DNA from: Hippophae tibetana
Taxonomy: Eukaryota; Streptophyta; Magnoliopsida; Rosales; Elaeagnaceae
Assembly: GCA_037013495.1 (NCBI GenBank)
Contig: CM072801.1
Coordinates: 11,642,501 to 11,706,500 of the forward strand
Direction: 5' to 3'
DNA: 64,000 nt
Shown here: positions 1 through 13,294 of the stretch, in pieces
How positions within the stretch are numbered: the stretch's first letter is position 1
How the letters are laid out: each line of letters starts with the position of its first letter
Position numbers and translations under genes: made by a program
Notes under the pieces: generated by a model
Databases searched by the model: none
The model's input: only the letters and a program-made list of their open reading frames with translations
Told to the model about the DNA's origin: nothing

Positions 1-1624
1 TTCTAATTATATACGTGCCTATCATACACCTAGAAAAAAGGCTTATTATTTATTTATTTATTTTGTTATTGGTACAATGCTTATTTAATAGTTTAAAAAT
101 AATAATACTTGTTAATATGCATGATATTCTGAAAACTAATACTTGAATAAAGATTAAAAAAAATGATAAAAGCTTCTGGATATCATAATAATATTCTAAA
201 ATTTTACTATTAAAAGTTGAATGTAAACTTACGTGTTTCAATCAAAATATATAATTAGATCGTACATTTAAATAAAACTTATGAATTCGTATAAAAATCT
301 ATTTTCTAATTTTTAAATATTAAATACTCATTTTTTTAATAAAAAAAACTAAACTTATAAAACTTTAATAAAGTTAATTGTTGTGAACACAATAGATAAG
401 TATTTATAAAATTTGAATAAAATGTATTTACTTACAAATGATCAATAGGTAAAAGTATTATATCTTGTTAATTTTACAGCTATAAAATTTGGAAAAAAAT
501 AATTTTTAAATAGGATAACTTATACTAAGAATTAAGTTATAAAATAAAGTTTTATGATTTTCTTCAAAATCCCTGTTAGCTCTAAATTCACATATTTACA
601 AGTTATGTAAAACTATTCAATTAGCTAAAGGATACTAGACACTAAAAGTAATTAATTTATATAAAGATAATTAAAAAATAAATTATATAATTATTACTCA
701 TATTTGTTAAGACATTAAACAATTTAAGATTTTATAATTTGAATTTTTTTTCTAAAATAATTAATGTATAAAAATAAATCATAAATGATGATAATATACA
801 TGTAAGAACATTGAATTTATACTCCTTTGTGAATTAAAATTATTAAAAAAATACAATTTTTGACATAAATTTTAAAAAATTATTTAAGTCAAATAATCTT
901 AAAATAATAAATAAATAAAAAGATGAAAAAAACTATAATTTTATACCTCAAATAATATAAATGATGAAAAATAAGTGAAGCTTGTGAGAGAAACGTTTTT
1001 TTTTTATTTTAGTTTTCCTTACACTAATTGACGAATGGCCCTCAACAAGTTTTTATAATTGAGTTTCTTATAATCAAGGGACCACACGTGGCCCTATTTT
1101 TTTTCTGTTTTTTTTTAATTTAAATAAACAATAAATTATTAATTATATTAAAGTATAATAAATTATAATTTTAATCTTAAATTAACTAACTAGTATTAAT
1201 ATTAATAATTTTAAATTAAAAAATTTATTCTCCTAACATTAATTTAAAAAAATATCAAATTTAGATATAATTACAAGAAAAAATCTAATTTAAAGGACAA
1301 ATATGTATAAAAATAATTTATATAAAATAAAATAAATGTAGGGTCTCACATCCCTCTTGCATGTATCTTTTTCTCTCCATTATCATCTCACAATTATCAT
1401 CTTCAGGTCCTTTTTCTACTTGAGTTTGTCTGCGGTGGCATCCTAACATTTGAAATTCTTTTTTGTAAATTATATATTGTGATTTCTTGTCTCTATATCC
1501 TATCATTCGTATTTATAATTATTGCATTTATTCTTTCAATTGTTTATAACAAAGTCCTGATCATGAATAATGTATTTGATATTTATTCTAGAATGTTTGA
1601 TATGTTACTATTGGACATTGTGAA

Positions 1625-1715
1625 TAACTAACACAATAAGATGTTAATAATAAAAAGAATTAATCTATAACTAACACAATAAGATGTTAATAATAAAAAG
1701 AATTAATCTATCTCT

Positions 1716-1764
<49 letters not shown>
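1625..1764. repeat. 43-bp tandem duplication plus CA/TA microsatellite
   Basis: A 43-base unit containing 'ctaacacaataagatg' occurs at 1625-1667 and again without visible change at 1668-1710. It runs directly into a (CA)n(TA)n microsatellite ending near 1764. The identity of the two copies suggests a recent slippage or repair event. Confidence 0.8.
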
Positions 1765-1766
<2 letters not shown>

Positions 1767-2159
1767 TGTTTAGCATTAAAACTGATTGCTCAAACGCCCT
1801 TAGATCTTAAATAAATTAAACTGTTCATTTATTCTAAACAATGTATAATTCACTACTATTAATGATAATTTGCAATACTCAATTAAGCCAAAGTACAATG
1901 GAGCCAACTCAAGATGTTTAAATTTTTTAAAGTTAAAATAAATATAAATTAGAACACGAGGAGAACATAAAAAATAATAGAGTCTATTAATTATTCAAAG
2001 AAAATTTATAATACAGTGAAATAACAATAGATCATAATTTTATTGGAATAAATTGTTTTGAGAATATTTGGTAATATCACATTTTTTTAAAGATATTTTA
2101 TCCCTTTTTTTTGTAATATTCATCCCCTTTTGTTTTCTTTTTCTATAAATCTACTCACA

Positions 2160-2480
2160 AGTCATGAAAAACTAACACATAAATTACTATACGAATTTAA
2201 AATTTTATGATATGAAAATATCACAAATAATTTCAAAAACTAGCACAGAAAATTACATAAAAATATGGAAATAACACAAAAAATATTAAAAACTAGTACA
2301 AAAATTACGATATGACAATAACACAAATATTTTCCAAATATAAACAGTAACAAGGGAACAAAATGTGAAATTTTTTCAATATAAAACTAAAACAATAAAT
2401 TTTAGAAACTCATAAAATTTACTATGCAAGTGCTGAAAATTACAATACGAAATTAACACAAAAGCTTTCAAAAAATTATT
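2160..2480. repeat. degenerate AT-rich tandem-like repeat
   Basis: Phrases built on 'aactagcacaaaaattac' and 'gaaataacacaaa' recur at loosely regular spacing of about 45-60 bases with many changes. It may be an old minisatellite or simply low-complexity DNA. Judged by eye only. Confidence 0.3.
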
Positions 2481-3143
2481 AAAATAAAACAATAAATCTG
2501 AAAATTACAATTATGAGATTTGCATAATAAAAACTGATGCAGAGATTTTTTTTTGTCGAGAAATTATATGTAAGAACACAAGAATAAAAAAATAAAAAAT
2601 AGATAGTAATCTAAAATTAAAACCTATGTCTTTGACAACAAATGATGTGAACCTAAGAACACAGATTTTATAACCAACAAACACATATTTTGGATTGAGA
2701 AACATAAGAATCACTCCCAAAGACACAACAATAAAATTGAAATAGATTCCATAAAACTAATATTCAAATTAACATCACTCATCTTGACACAATATATATT
2801 ACTCGTCAAAATGCAAAGATAATAAAACGTTATAAGGTTTGTAAGAGGAATAAAGAACATTAAAAGCTATCAACTTTGATATTAAAATCAAAGTTTGTAA
2901 AATGTGATATAAAATGCTAATAACAAACGAAAATGTTTTATTTGTAAGTTACATATGAAAAACCTAAAGGAAAATAAATCTCCACGGTTGGATTCATCAC
3001 TAGAAAATATCAAAATAAAAACTATGCAAGTCGTAGCATCCTAAAATCATGCCGCAATGAGATTGAAAAAATCGACAAAGCTTCGAGATCATAAAGAGTC
3101 CAACCATAGTCTCGTTTATCCTCTGTTGTGTCGCATATACTAC

Positions 3144-6100
3144 TAGGGGTGTTCATGGTTCGGTTCGGCCCAATTTTGAGGAGAAAAATTAACTAAATCA
3201 GACTGTTCATAATGTTCAAATCTGATCGAATTAGACTATTTGGCTATCCAAAATGTTATAATCGAACAATTTGGTCCGATTTAGTTAACAGTTTGAAACA
3301 GTTAATAATATATAAATATGATACAATTTAATATAATACAGTTTAATAGAATATGGTTAAACGTGGAATGCATGATCATTATTGAAGGGCAATAAATCAC
3401 AAGCTAGGGAGATGGGGCAAGAAGAATCATGAAAAATCTATTGGTTCCAAACAGGATAAGTCTAGGAAAGACAATTTCAAGTCAAATTACCCAAATTATC
3501 TTCAAGTAAAAGGCATTATGGTGCTTGATGAATCAAAGAATACATACAAGGAGGATAAATTTGTCTTGAATTTTACAAGTCCTCGTTCTAGTTGTAGCAA
3601 TTCTTATTTTGATTTCGAAGATAATAACCATTCACAAGGAACATTGATGATAACATATGAGATGAAGAATGAATTGAATAAGAATACCATTGCCTTTTCC
3701 TGGTAATTAGAGCATTTGTAAAGGCATGAATGTTTTTTTACCACAACAAATGCTAGATAAGTTGTAAATATACAACATAAAAACATGCTCTCAACAACTA
3801 ATCAATAGGAAATAATAAGGTAATAAAAACAAACATTTGTTTTACTACATGCAAAATTATCTATCAATTCAAAATTTAACATCAAAGTATAAAAAGAGAA
3901 ACATAAACTTGAGTATCTAAAGATAAATAGACCATAAACGTTGCCTATAAAAAATCCAAATGAATAAAAAAAACAAAAATTCTTTAAAACACATGTGGCT
4001 TTCCCATGGTAGTCTTGAGGTATTGGCAAAGCTAATGAAGAAGAGAAACAAAGGCATATAAATTAACAACATCAAAGCCAAGTTTTGGACTCAACATATC
4101 AGAAACTAAAAAAAAAAGTATTGACAACCAATCCAAAATACAAACAATGTCTTGTACACTAAATCGTACTCAGATTGTTTGGAGAAGTCATACAAAATAG
4201 TTTGTACATAACTTTATATAGAAGATACGAAATCAAAAACGTAAAATTTATTAAAAACTAAACTTCTAAAGATTTATAAAAATATATGAAATAAATCATA
4301 ATATTTTATGAATTAATATAGTTTATATTTAAAAAATATTTAATAGAATATGAGCATTATTAAAAAAATGAGAATAATTTATGTAAAAAACTTAAAATTT
4401 AGAATGTAACATTTTTTTATAAAATAGACTATTTGTTTTTTTAATGTTATATATATTTATTTATAAATTAATACAATTTAAATTTCAAATATGAGTTAAT
4501 GATTATCTCTTTAACCTCAATTATATTATGTATGTTTTTAAAAATATTATTTATCTTATAATTTTATAATTATTAAAATATTTTAATATAAATTTTAATT
4601 TAATATTATCTTTTATTTTAATTTTAGAAAATAAGTTGTTACTTTTTATATTTATTAATTTTATTATTATTATTATCATTTTGTTAACTTTGTAGTATTA
4701 ATTATCAATTATATTTTGATAATTTATTCATTTTATATTTTTTTGTTAGCTTTTTAATTTAAATGTTTATGTAAAATGAGTTAGTGTGTTGTTAATTTAA
4801 TTTTGTGAGCTAGTAATTTTTAACCAATATATTCAACAAATTAACTTTATATGAGTTAAGTTGATTTGAATAAATCGTTTAAAATCTTTAATTATTATCT
4901 TTATTTAAAATTGAACTAAATTATATGATAGAATACATAAAAACAAAGTAACTGTGTATTAACAAAAACTAGCACGAATTAGTTGTTAGTCCTAACCATG
5001 ACATACTTTTTAAAATTAAATTTAGTAAATCGCGAAATTATCTTAAATTAAAAATTATATGATTAAATATTAAAATATTACATTTTTTTTAAATTCTTCA
5101 TGGACCGTTCGCCCCAACTTTAATTTTTTTCTCCTCAGGCTAGTTTTATATTAAAAATTCTTGTATATAACATGAATTAATAAAGTTTTTTGCTTGAATT
5201 TTAATTTGCTCTTGGTTACAACCCAACCGTTGATTTATAACTAAACCCTTGAAAAGTTAAAAGTTTATAAAAATATATTTAAAGACAATGTAGTCTATTA
5301 TTATTAATAGATATTTATAAATATATTTGATAAAAAGTTACAATAATAGTTATTTTTTTATTAATTTATAATATACTTTAATAGTTCTCGAAAAAATATC
5401 AGCAACCCAAAATATAAACTAGTTAATTTCTTTTTGTAAATGAATACTTGATCTTTTACTTTTAACTGATGTGCTAAGTCTATTAATTTTTATTAAATAT
5501 TTTAATTTATTTATTTTTAAGTGATATATTAAAAATTACTTTAACTTTAAAAAAAAGTTGACTCAATGCTCCTTTATAAGAATAAATTTATATTCTTCCT
5601 TGTATTTTCTGTAAGGATAAATTGTACAATGAGAGTTTGATGTCTATGATAAAAATTACATTTTATACCCCTTTTTCTTTGGTAGGCATGTAAATCATTA
5701 CGTTTTGTGACCAAAAATTATACGAATAAAATTAATATTTTTAAAGATATTTGTTTTTTAATCAAAATAACAACAATAAATGTTTAAATAATCACTATAT
5801 ATTTATAATTATACCATTGTTTATCACCCTATCAGTGTTATTAGTTTTTCATTTATTTATTAATTTAAATCATTAATTATCTATTTAAAAATATTTATGG
5901 ATGATTTATAAATTTATTTGTAATGGTTGTTAAATCATTTTATTTTTTTCATTATCTACATGTATTTTTTATCATAAATTTTCTTTGATTTCATCATTAT
6001 AATTATTCATATTTAATTTTGAAAATAATTATTATTTATTTTTTAATTAAAAACTAAATAATTAAAAAAATGTTTGTAGCGTTTATTAATACTACTAACA

Positions 6101-6661
6101 TCCTATTAAGAAAATTTATAGCACGGTGACAGGATAAAACATGTAAATAAAAAAACTAAGTATTATAACGAATTCAAAATACCAAAAACTCAAAAAAAAA
6201 AAAAACAAGTATTGATAATGAATTCAAAATACATACAATGTCTTGTACACTAAATTATACTCAGAGTGTTTGAAGAAATCACACAAAATAGTTCATACAT
6301 AAACTTAAATATATATCGATTAGCTCACCACATACTTATTTTGTCCATTGATGACAGGACGCGACGCAACGCAATGAGAAGTTGACTAGCTAGTGGTAGA
6401 GGCGATGGTGACGAGGATATTGTTATGGTCGGCTGGCTAGGATTCGTAGTCGCACTTCACACTCGCGATTGTGGAGGATGAATGAAAGAGGGTAAAGTTA
6501 CGATTTGTAATTTTTTATAAACAAACCCGACCGTTTGATAGTCGGTTTTACTTAACACAAATCCAACTAAATCATTTCATTTATGAAATTGTTTGGTTCG
6601 ATCCAAATCAACTTGATTTTTCGATTTACATTGATTCGACCCAATTTTTAGACACCCTTTA
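3144..6661 (-). mobile_element. Probable non-autonomous hAT-type element, 3.5 kb
   Basis: The left end reads 'taggggtgttcatggttcgg' and the right end, read inward on -, 'aaagggtgtctaaaaattgg'. Both match the TAGGGGTGT-type hAT terminus and are followed by subterminal GGTTCG/CGAACC motifs, as is common in plant hAT elements. A locally GC-rich patch at about 6355-6500 lies near the right end, in the same relative place as in the clearer hAT element at 9461-13286. No transposase segment is recognisable; the only sizeable frame (3518-3706, +) matches nothing I know. A direct repeat of about 105 bases lies at 4117-4220 and 6208-6315. I could not find a matching 8-bp target duplication, so the boundaries and class are inference. 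Confidence 0.4.
4117..6315. repeat. Pair of ~105-bp direct repeats 2 kb apart
   Basis: Copies at 4117-4220 and 6208-6315 share 'acaatgtcttgtacactaaa' and the flanking sequence in the same order, with scattered changes. They bracket about 2 kb of featureless AT-rich DNA inside the probable hAT-type element. They could be an internal duplication or flank an old insertion. Confidence 0.6.
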
Positions 6662-9460
6662 TGTCTTATTGTGCAAAATTCTAAAAAGCTTTTTCAGAAT
6701 CTTTGGCATCGATAGGTTAATTTTCGTGCCAACGTGCAAATTCAATTTTCAAAACTCCTTTGATTTCATTGACTAACTTTCTTCCTTATTTGTACTTTAT
6801 TTAGATAACTCTTTGATCATAATTTAACGTTCGAATAAATTCATTTTATGGTTTCTCAAGTTATTTTACCTTTAATTTTGTAATGAATTTATTCAAAATC
6901 TATATTTTTTCTCTATTCTCTTCCATTAATTCGTGAATAATACAAATTTTCCATCATATTAAAAGTAAATCTTAGTAATTTGTTTTTTAGTTTTTTTCCT
7001 ATGCTTAGAGTAGGGAATTATATGTATTAGATATTTTTTAATGTAATTCCAAATCGTATATTTCTATTTAAAAATTAAGTCTAGTATTTCTAATTTGTTT
7101 AATTAGGTTGAGCCATGACTCTTTCTCAACCAATATAGGTTAGATTATTTCTTTTGTGGAGAAGTTAATATAAAATAAAATGAAATTGGTCTCTTGTAGC
7201 CAAAGTATAAATAAATAAATAAATTGGTCTCATCTGAAACTTTGGCTTGAAATGAGTGATTGTGATACACAGGTGATTTGGAACCGTCCAATGTCACTCT
7301 CTAATTTATGTAATTTAACATGTTTATATATAGGTTTATCCTTTTGGAGGCTAGCTATATTTTAATTCATTAACCAAGGATTGTTTCTTTATTCCAGCTG
7401 GATAAATCAAAGGAATATTGATCGACACTTTTCATATATTTTTAACCATTAAATTAGTGTTATATGGTTTTTCTGGGGATAAGGCTCACGCTTTCAAATT
7501 TTACCATATATTCTAATCATATTTAAACATCTATCATAAGTTTTGAAGTGGCATGTTATACTAATATTTCAATTAATATTTTAATTTATTAAAGTGAATG
7601 TTTTAGATTGCCAAATTAAAACTAAATTTTAATATAAAAAATAATATTATAATTCACTTATATTTAAAAAAAACGTATATTTATTTTTAGATATAATTAA
7701 ACTTAAAATCTTAAATTATATTATATTTTTTATATTTTAATATGTTTATTTTACTTTTAATTTTTAATACTTCTATACATATGGTATTAATATATATTAA
7801 TTATATTTTTATTTATGTTAGATAATTTTTATTATAAGTTATAATCGTTATGTCTTTTTTATTATATAATATAAAAAAAATAGTTGAAATTTTAATTCTT
7901 TATTATATATATTATAATATATATTTTTTAATATTTAAATATAATTCTTTTTTTGATATAAAAAATTACTATATCAGTTTTATGTTTTTGAAAAAAAAAA
8001 ACTGTGTAATTTAAGTAAGGTGAGAATCGTGAGATAGAGTAGGGACATCAAAGCGACCAAGCTAGTGAGGAAACATGGATAAGAGTGTTAGGTTACGCGA
8101 TTTGTCGTATTCGCTTATTCACGATTCTTATCTGGTCATTGTTTGTTGATACATAAAATAATGAAGATTGCTTTAATTTCAGGATTAAATTAATGTATGT
8201 GTTATAATTTTAATTATAGTTGTCTGTGTTTGCCTTGTGTTTGAGGATTTGACCTGTAAAGTAGATGGACGTGGAACAACCTTATCCAAACTTGAAACTT
8301 ATGAATATATTTTGAAAAAATAATAATAATAAATAAATAAATTTTAAAATTTATTATTAGAAAATAATATCGATTTTATTTGATTTATATATTTTTATTA
8401 TTGAAAAAAATCTCATGTTTTTATATATTAAAAGTTTTATCATTAAAAATCTTTCAAAATAAAATATGATTATTTTATTCTGTTTAATATTAAATATTAT
8501 ATAATTAAACATTATTATTAAAATATTATTTTCTTAAAAAATTATAATATTTTTTTATCATGAATTGCTTATAAAACAAATATGCACTTTTTACGATAAA
8601 AAAAAAATTGATGTCCAAGTGGAATATTTTCAGTTGCCCACTATATTATCCTTTATTTTCTAAATTATATTTATGGAGGAAATTGAACCATAATTTTAAA
8701 TAAATAAATAAAAAATAGAGAATTTTTTTCACTATCTATACCCAAAAGTTGTTGACAAAAATACCTTTTTAGGCATACAACTAAAATATCCAAGATAAGT
8801 CCCATCTTGTGGGAATAAGACTTTTTTTTTCTCATTTCAAGCCGTAGTTTCGTTTCGAATCTAACATATAAAGTTATGTCCCAAATAAATAAGAAAACAA
8901 TAAATCCACTGGAAAAATCCGCCCATAAATAAACTAGGGCAATAACGATTTTACATATTTTCATAGGATGTAATAATACAACCGAGAACCAAGCCCAATT
9001 CTGCATTTATCAAGATTGGCCCACATTTGGTTAGGGTTAGTCATTAGTGCTTCTCAAGAAAGGCCTATTCTCCGGATCGCTAAATTTGTTGGGCTATAAT
9101 GTTTGTTCCACTCTTATAATGAAGGCACAACTAGAACCACTTGGGCTGAAAGTAAATTACGAGTTTTGTGTCCTAAAATATTCATCGACAAAAATAATAA
9201 TAACTAGAGAAAAATAAATAAATAAATAAATGGAGAAATCATGTTTTTATGAATTTAATATTATTTTGTGTATTTTATAAAAGATAATAATATTATTTTA
9301 GTGTAATTTAAATTTTGAAATGAAAACAAAATAAATGAATTTTATTATTACAATAAACCTTCTTTCGATAAAAGAGTAAAGAAAACAAAAAACAAGTTGT
9401 AGAATTGATAATGCAAACGAATGTATTTCTTTTATTAATGGATAAGTTATTCATAGAGGT
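6662..9460. other. AT-rich intergenic DNA, no gene seen
   Basis: There is no recognisable coding, RNA or terminal-repeat structure. A 111-residue frame on - at 8671-9006 has no domain, lies in low-complexity DNA and has no supporting splice context, so it is not called as a gene. Confidence 0.6.
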
Positions 9461-12400
9461 TAGGGATGGGCATGGCACAGGTACGGGCGGGGACAGGTTT
9501 TAATGTAACTATCTCGAATTGAATTATAAAATCTGTCCCCGAAAACTGTTACGATTCAAGAACGATTTTTTACCTACGAATAATAATTCGGGATAATTAT
9601 TAAAAAAAACTGTTTTTCAAAATTTTAAAAAAATCCTATTCAATTGGATTCCTTTTGGATATAAAATCAACCTAAAATAAATGGATAAGTCTCTTGAACT
9701 TTTATCTCAATTTATTATTTTGAGTTTTTGATAAAAAAAATTAACATTTAATAATATATATTTCTATGAATCTAGAAAATGTTCAGTACATATAAATGAG
9801 AAACAAAAAATATAAATAAAATATTCTAAACTCACACAAATATTGAAAATTAATTAAATAAATTTAAGAAAACTTCAAGTATAATAAATCAAAACTTTTC
9901 CCTTCTAATTATTCATTATCCTGCAAAAATCAAACATATAAAATCACTTTTATAAACCAAAATAATAAATTAATTAATCAATAATGTAAATTTTTTACTT
10001 CAACATCATCTTCTACAATAGTAATACTAAAATCGGATGAACAAGGAGCTAATATATATGAATAAATTATAAAATATTTGAATACACAATTAAATAATTA
10101 GTATATAGTATATAAAACAAGTGTTAATAAAATATAATATGTACAAGTATTAAATATATATACTTATACCTTGTTTATGAACACTAGCCGATAACCAATC
10201 TTAAGTACACATCAAAGCTTCCAATGTGTTTTCTTTAAGTCTACTACGATGTTTGCTCACTACTCTACTACTTGTGTTAAATGCAGATTTTGAAACAATT
10301 ATGGTGACCGGAATGGCCAAGATATCTTTAGTCATGTCATGCATTATTTGATACTTATGTTTGTTGCACTTCCACCAAAACAATATATCAAATTCTTCAT
10401 CCGAAATTTCTACATCAGTCTCCTCTAAATAAGAGTCCAACTTATATTTCAAAGATCCAACTTTATTTTGCATTAATTTCCATTGTTTATACTATTTATA
10501 CCACTAGGATTAAGAACAGTAGTACCTTCTGAACTTTGAGACGTATTGAAGCGTGTTGAAAACTCCATTTATCGACTCTCTTCTATAATTCGTTTATTTT
10601 GATACATATTTATCAAATCAGAACATTTTCTTCTCAACTTTTAAATTTCAAAAATGACATTCTCTTCATATATTCTTGGAAAATAGAATTCGAGATAATT
10701 CATCTTAAATCTAGGATCCAAAACAACTCCTATACCCATGATAATATTAACTTTTTGCTAATACTTATCAAATTTTAAAAGCATGTTTTTAGCCATTCCC
10801 TTAATCAAATCATTATTTTATCTCTTGAGATGTAATTTTTTTAAATTTTCCTCCCTCTTTTATGTTGTCGTCCAATATGCAACACTACCTCTAAATTTAA
10901 CAATGCATTGAGAAATTAGATTTAACACATCTTTCACTACTAAGTTTAATATATGAGCAACACAACGCATGTGAAAAATATCTCCATACAATAACATTGA
11001 AGTTCTATATAATGAATCTAACAGATCAGATAACATTGAGTCATTAGTAGAATAATTATCTAAAGTTAAGGTTGAAATCTTACGATCAATATTCCAATCC
11101 AAAAAATAACTCATTAATTCTTGACCAATAATTGCAACATTGTGTGGATTAGGAACATATATAAACCTACAAAAAATTATATAGCAATAATAAAATTGTT
11201 ATATACAATCATTTAATACATCAAATCTCTAAAAAAAAATTCATAGGAATTGTATAAATTTCAACAATAAACTTAAAAAATTTACCTTATTATTTTACTA
11301 TGTAAATACCAATTGTCATCAATGAAATGAAAAGTTACAGCCATGAATCCTTTGTTCTGATTTCCATACTTCAATATATCACTCGTGATTGCAACATGAC
11401 TTTTATTGTTGTCCAACATATCCATCATTTTTTTCTCAACATCATATATTTTTATAATGTCTCTCTTAACTGTCGCACGAGAAATAGGCTTTTATATTGG
11501 TTGTAATGAATGTAAATACTCTCTAAATCAATGATGCTAAACAATACTAAGAGGATACTCATGTAGAATTATCATCTTTGCACATTTATCACGAGAAATT
11601 GAGAATCAAAATTCCAATTTTCTAACTCAATTTTATCCCTCTTCTTATTAGGATTTAACAATGATTGACCGATAACCCTTTCTTTCCGTTTGAATGGACA
11701 ATCTTTTGTATGTGCTTTCAAATGAGATGTCTCATTCCTTGTATCATCTCCTAACCATTTTTTTGCAATAATTACATATTGCCTTCCATATCCCATTAAT
11801 TTTCTTCCTATCAAAATGAACCCATGCTCTAGACTTTAGTTTAACCCTCCCATCTTCTTCCTCACTAGATTCATTTGATGGTTGACTTTGTGTATTTTCA
11901 GGTGAAGAAGTTGGTGTAAGGAGAGGAACATTTGTATGTTGATGGACACTTTAAGTTCCACCACTTGTTATCTCCATATTAAGTTCAATGTCATTTACTC
12001 CTTGAGAGGATTATGGTGAAAAATTATGAAAAAATAACTTTCTAAGTTTAAATTCATATATATAAAAAATATACATATACTTTATATCATTACACGTTAC
12101 CTTTTCAACATATTCACTTGTCATAATGTTTAAAGTCTCTATCTTCTTCACAAATCTCCAACTTTACAAGACATTATAAAAAATTATCATCATATTATAT
12201 TCCATATTCACTATGAATTGATAATAAAATTTTACCATATACACTATGAATTAATAAAAGAGTAGCACTAATCTCATAACATGGAGGTCCATACATAAAA
12301 AGAGTAGTTATTTTATTCAATATACGCTATAAATCGATAATACTTTCTCTAGATGACTTTAGACATTTAAATATATGTTATCCCGAAATTGTTTTGCTTA

Positions 12401-13286
12401 AGAAACAAAATAAAGTCTCTCACTAAATCTATCAAAGCACAAATCAAATAAGATTTTACCATTATCACTTAAAATGGCTAGAATTTTTTGTGACAAAAAC
12501 ATAGTAACCAATAGCCATGTCTCATAACAAGAAGGTTCATACACAAAATAGAGTAGTCAATTTATTCCATATAAACTATGAATCGATAATACATTATCCA
12601 GATGACTTCAAACGTTTAAATATATGTTATGCCGAAGTTGTTCTGCTCAAGAAACATAGTAGCAAAAATCTCATAGCAGTGAGGTCCATACATAAAATAG
12701 AGTATCCATTTTATGTATTAGTCAATAAGAGAAGCAATCTAAATAAAACTGTAAAAGAAAACACGAAGCATAAAACATAAAGTAAGTTGGATATTTGCTT
12801 CATACGAGAAAATGAAACACTTACTTGATGAGATCACGAAGAAGAAGGGACAACGAATCGAGTCGGTGACAAGCGTAGAGCGGTAGAGATGACCGGCGAG
12901 AGAGGTGACTTAACGACTGGACTTAACGACTGTCGAGAGAGGCGACTCAGCGACTGGCGACATTTGCGAACTGAAAAGTTCGAGAGAGCTCAGAGAGGCG
13001 AGAGATTAAAAGAGTAAAATAAAAAAAGTTTAGGTTGGTTTATATACTGCGGAAAAAATAAGTGAAATCCCTAATTCATATATAATTTATTTAAATAACT
13101 ATAATTAATTTAAGGTACAGGTGGATACAATTTTGAATATAACTGTAACCAAACTGTACCCGCTCCTTTATGTTCGATTTTTTATTCAAAACCGTACTCG
13201 TCTTTGAAATTAAACGAATAAAAACCGAACTATGAGTGCGGTTATCCGCGTATAACTAAACCCATAGTTTTTTTTGCCTATTCCTA
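9461..13286 (-). mobile_element. hAT (Ac-like) DNA transposon, decayed
   Basis: Terminal inverted repeats are visible: the left end is 'tagggatgggca' and the right end read inward is 'taggaataggca' (10 of 12 match). They are flanked by an 8-bp target duplication, 'atagaggt' at 9453-9460 and 'ataaaggt' at 13287-13294 (7 of 8), diagnostic of hAT elements. The transposase runs on -. A BED zinc-finger remnant (TSHLKAHTKDC) lies at 11572-11814, and the RNase-H-like core (TLDNYSTND, then HMRCVAHILNLVVKD) at 10860-11114. The C-terminal hAT dimerisation domain (FDILFWWKCN, then DILAIPVTIIVSKSAFNTSSRVVSKHRSRL) lies at 10201-10473. The frames are separated by stops and shifts, and the first zinc-finger Cys pair is lost from the visible frame, so the element is not autonomous. 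A GC-richer leader lies at about 12830-13010, near the promoter end. Confidence 0.9.
12272..12716. repeat. Three imperfect internal repeats in the hAT 5' region
   Basis: The phrase 'tctcataacatggaggtcca' and its variants start at 12272, 12520 and 12669. The first two copies continue in parallel for about 140 bases, through 'tttaaatatatgttat' and 'aagaaaca'. The third is partial. They lie between the promoter end and the transposase frames. Subterminal repeats often bind hAT transposases, but these are longer and further in, so their role is unknown. Confidence 0.6.
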
Positions 13287-13294
13287 ATAAAGGT

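Larger units (their letters stand above)
1..3143. other. AT-rich intergenic DNA, no gene seen
   Basis: This stretch is dominated by A/T runs and short open frames with no recognisable domain. The only structure I see is a tandem duplication next to a TA microsatellite (separate entry) and a degenerate run between about 2160 and 2480. In that run phrases of the type 'aaaactagcacaaaaattac' followed by 'aataacacaaa' recur roughly every 45-60 bases. I see no promoter, RNA gene or conserved exon. Confidence 0.6.

Noticed and set aside
1711-1764. TA-rich runs as a replication origin or matrix attachment site
   Set aside because: Such runs are common across the window, and nothing besides composition supports a function.
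8671-9006. 111-residue open frame on -
   Set aside because: No domain, low-complexity AT-rich DNA, no splice or promoter support; probably chance.
12517-12780. 87-residue frame on +
   Set aside because: Lies across the internal repeats of the hAT element, opposite the transposase strand, with no domain.
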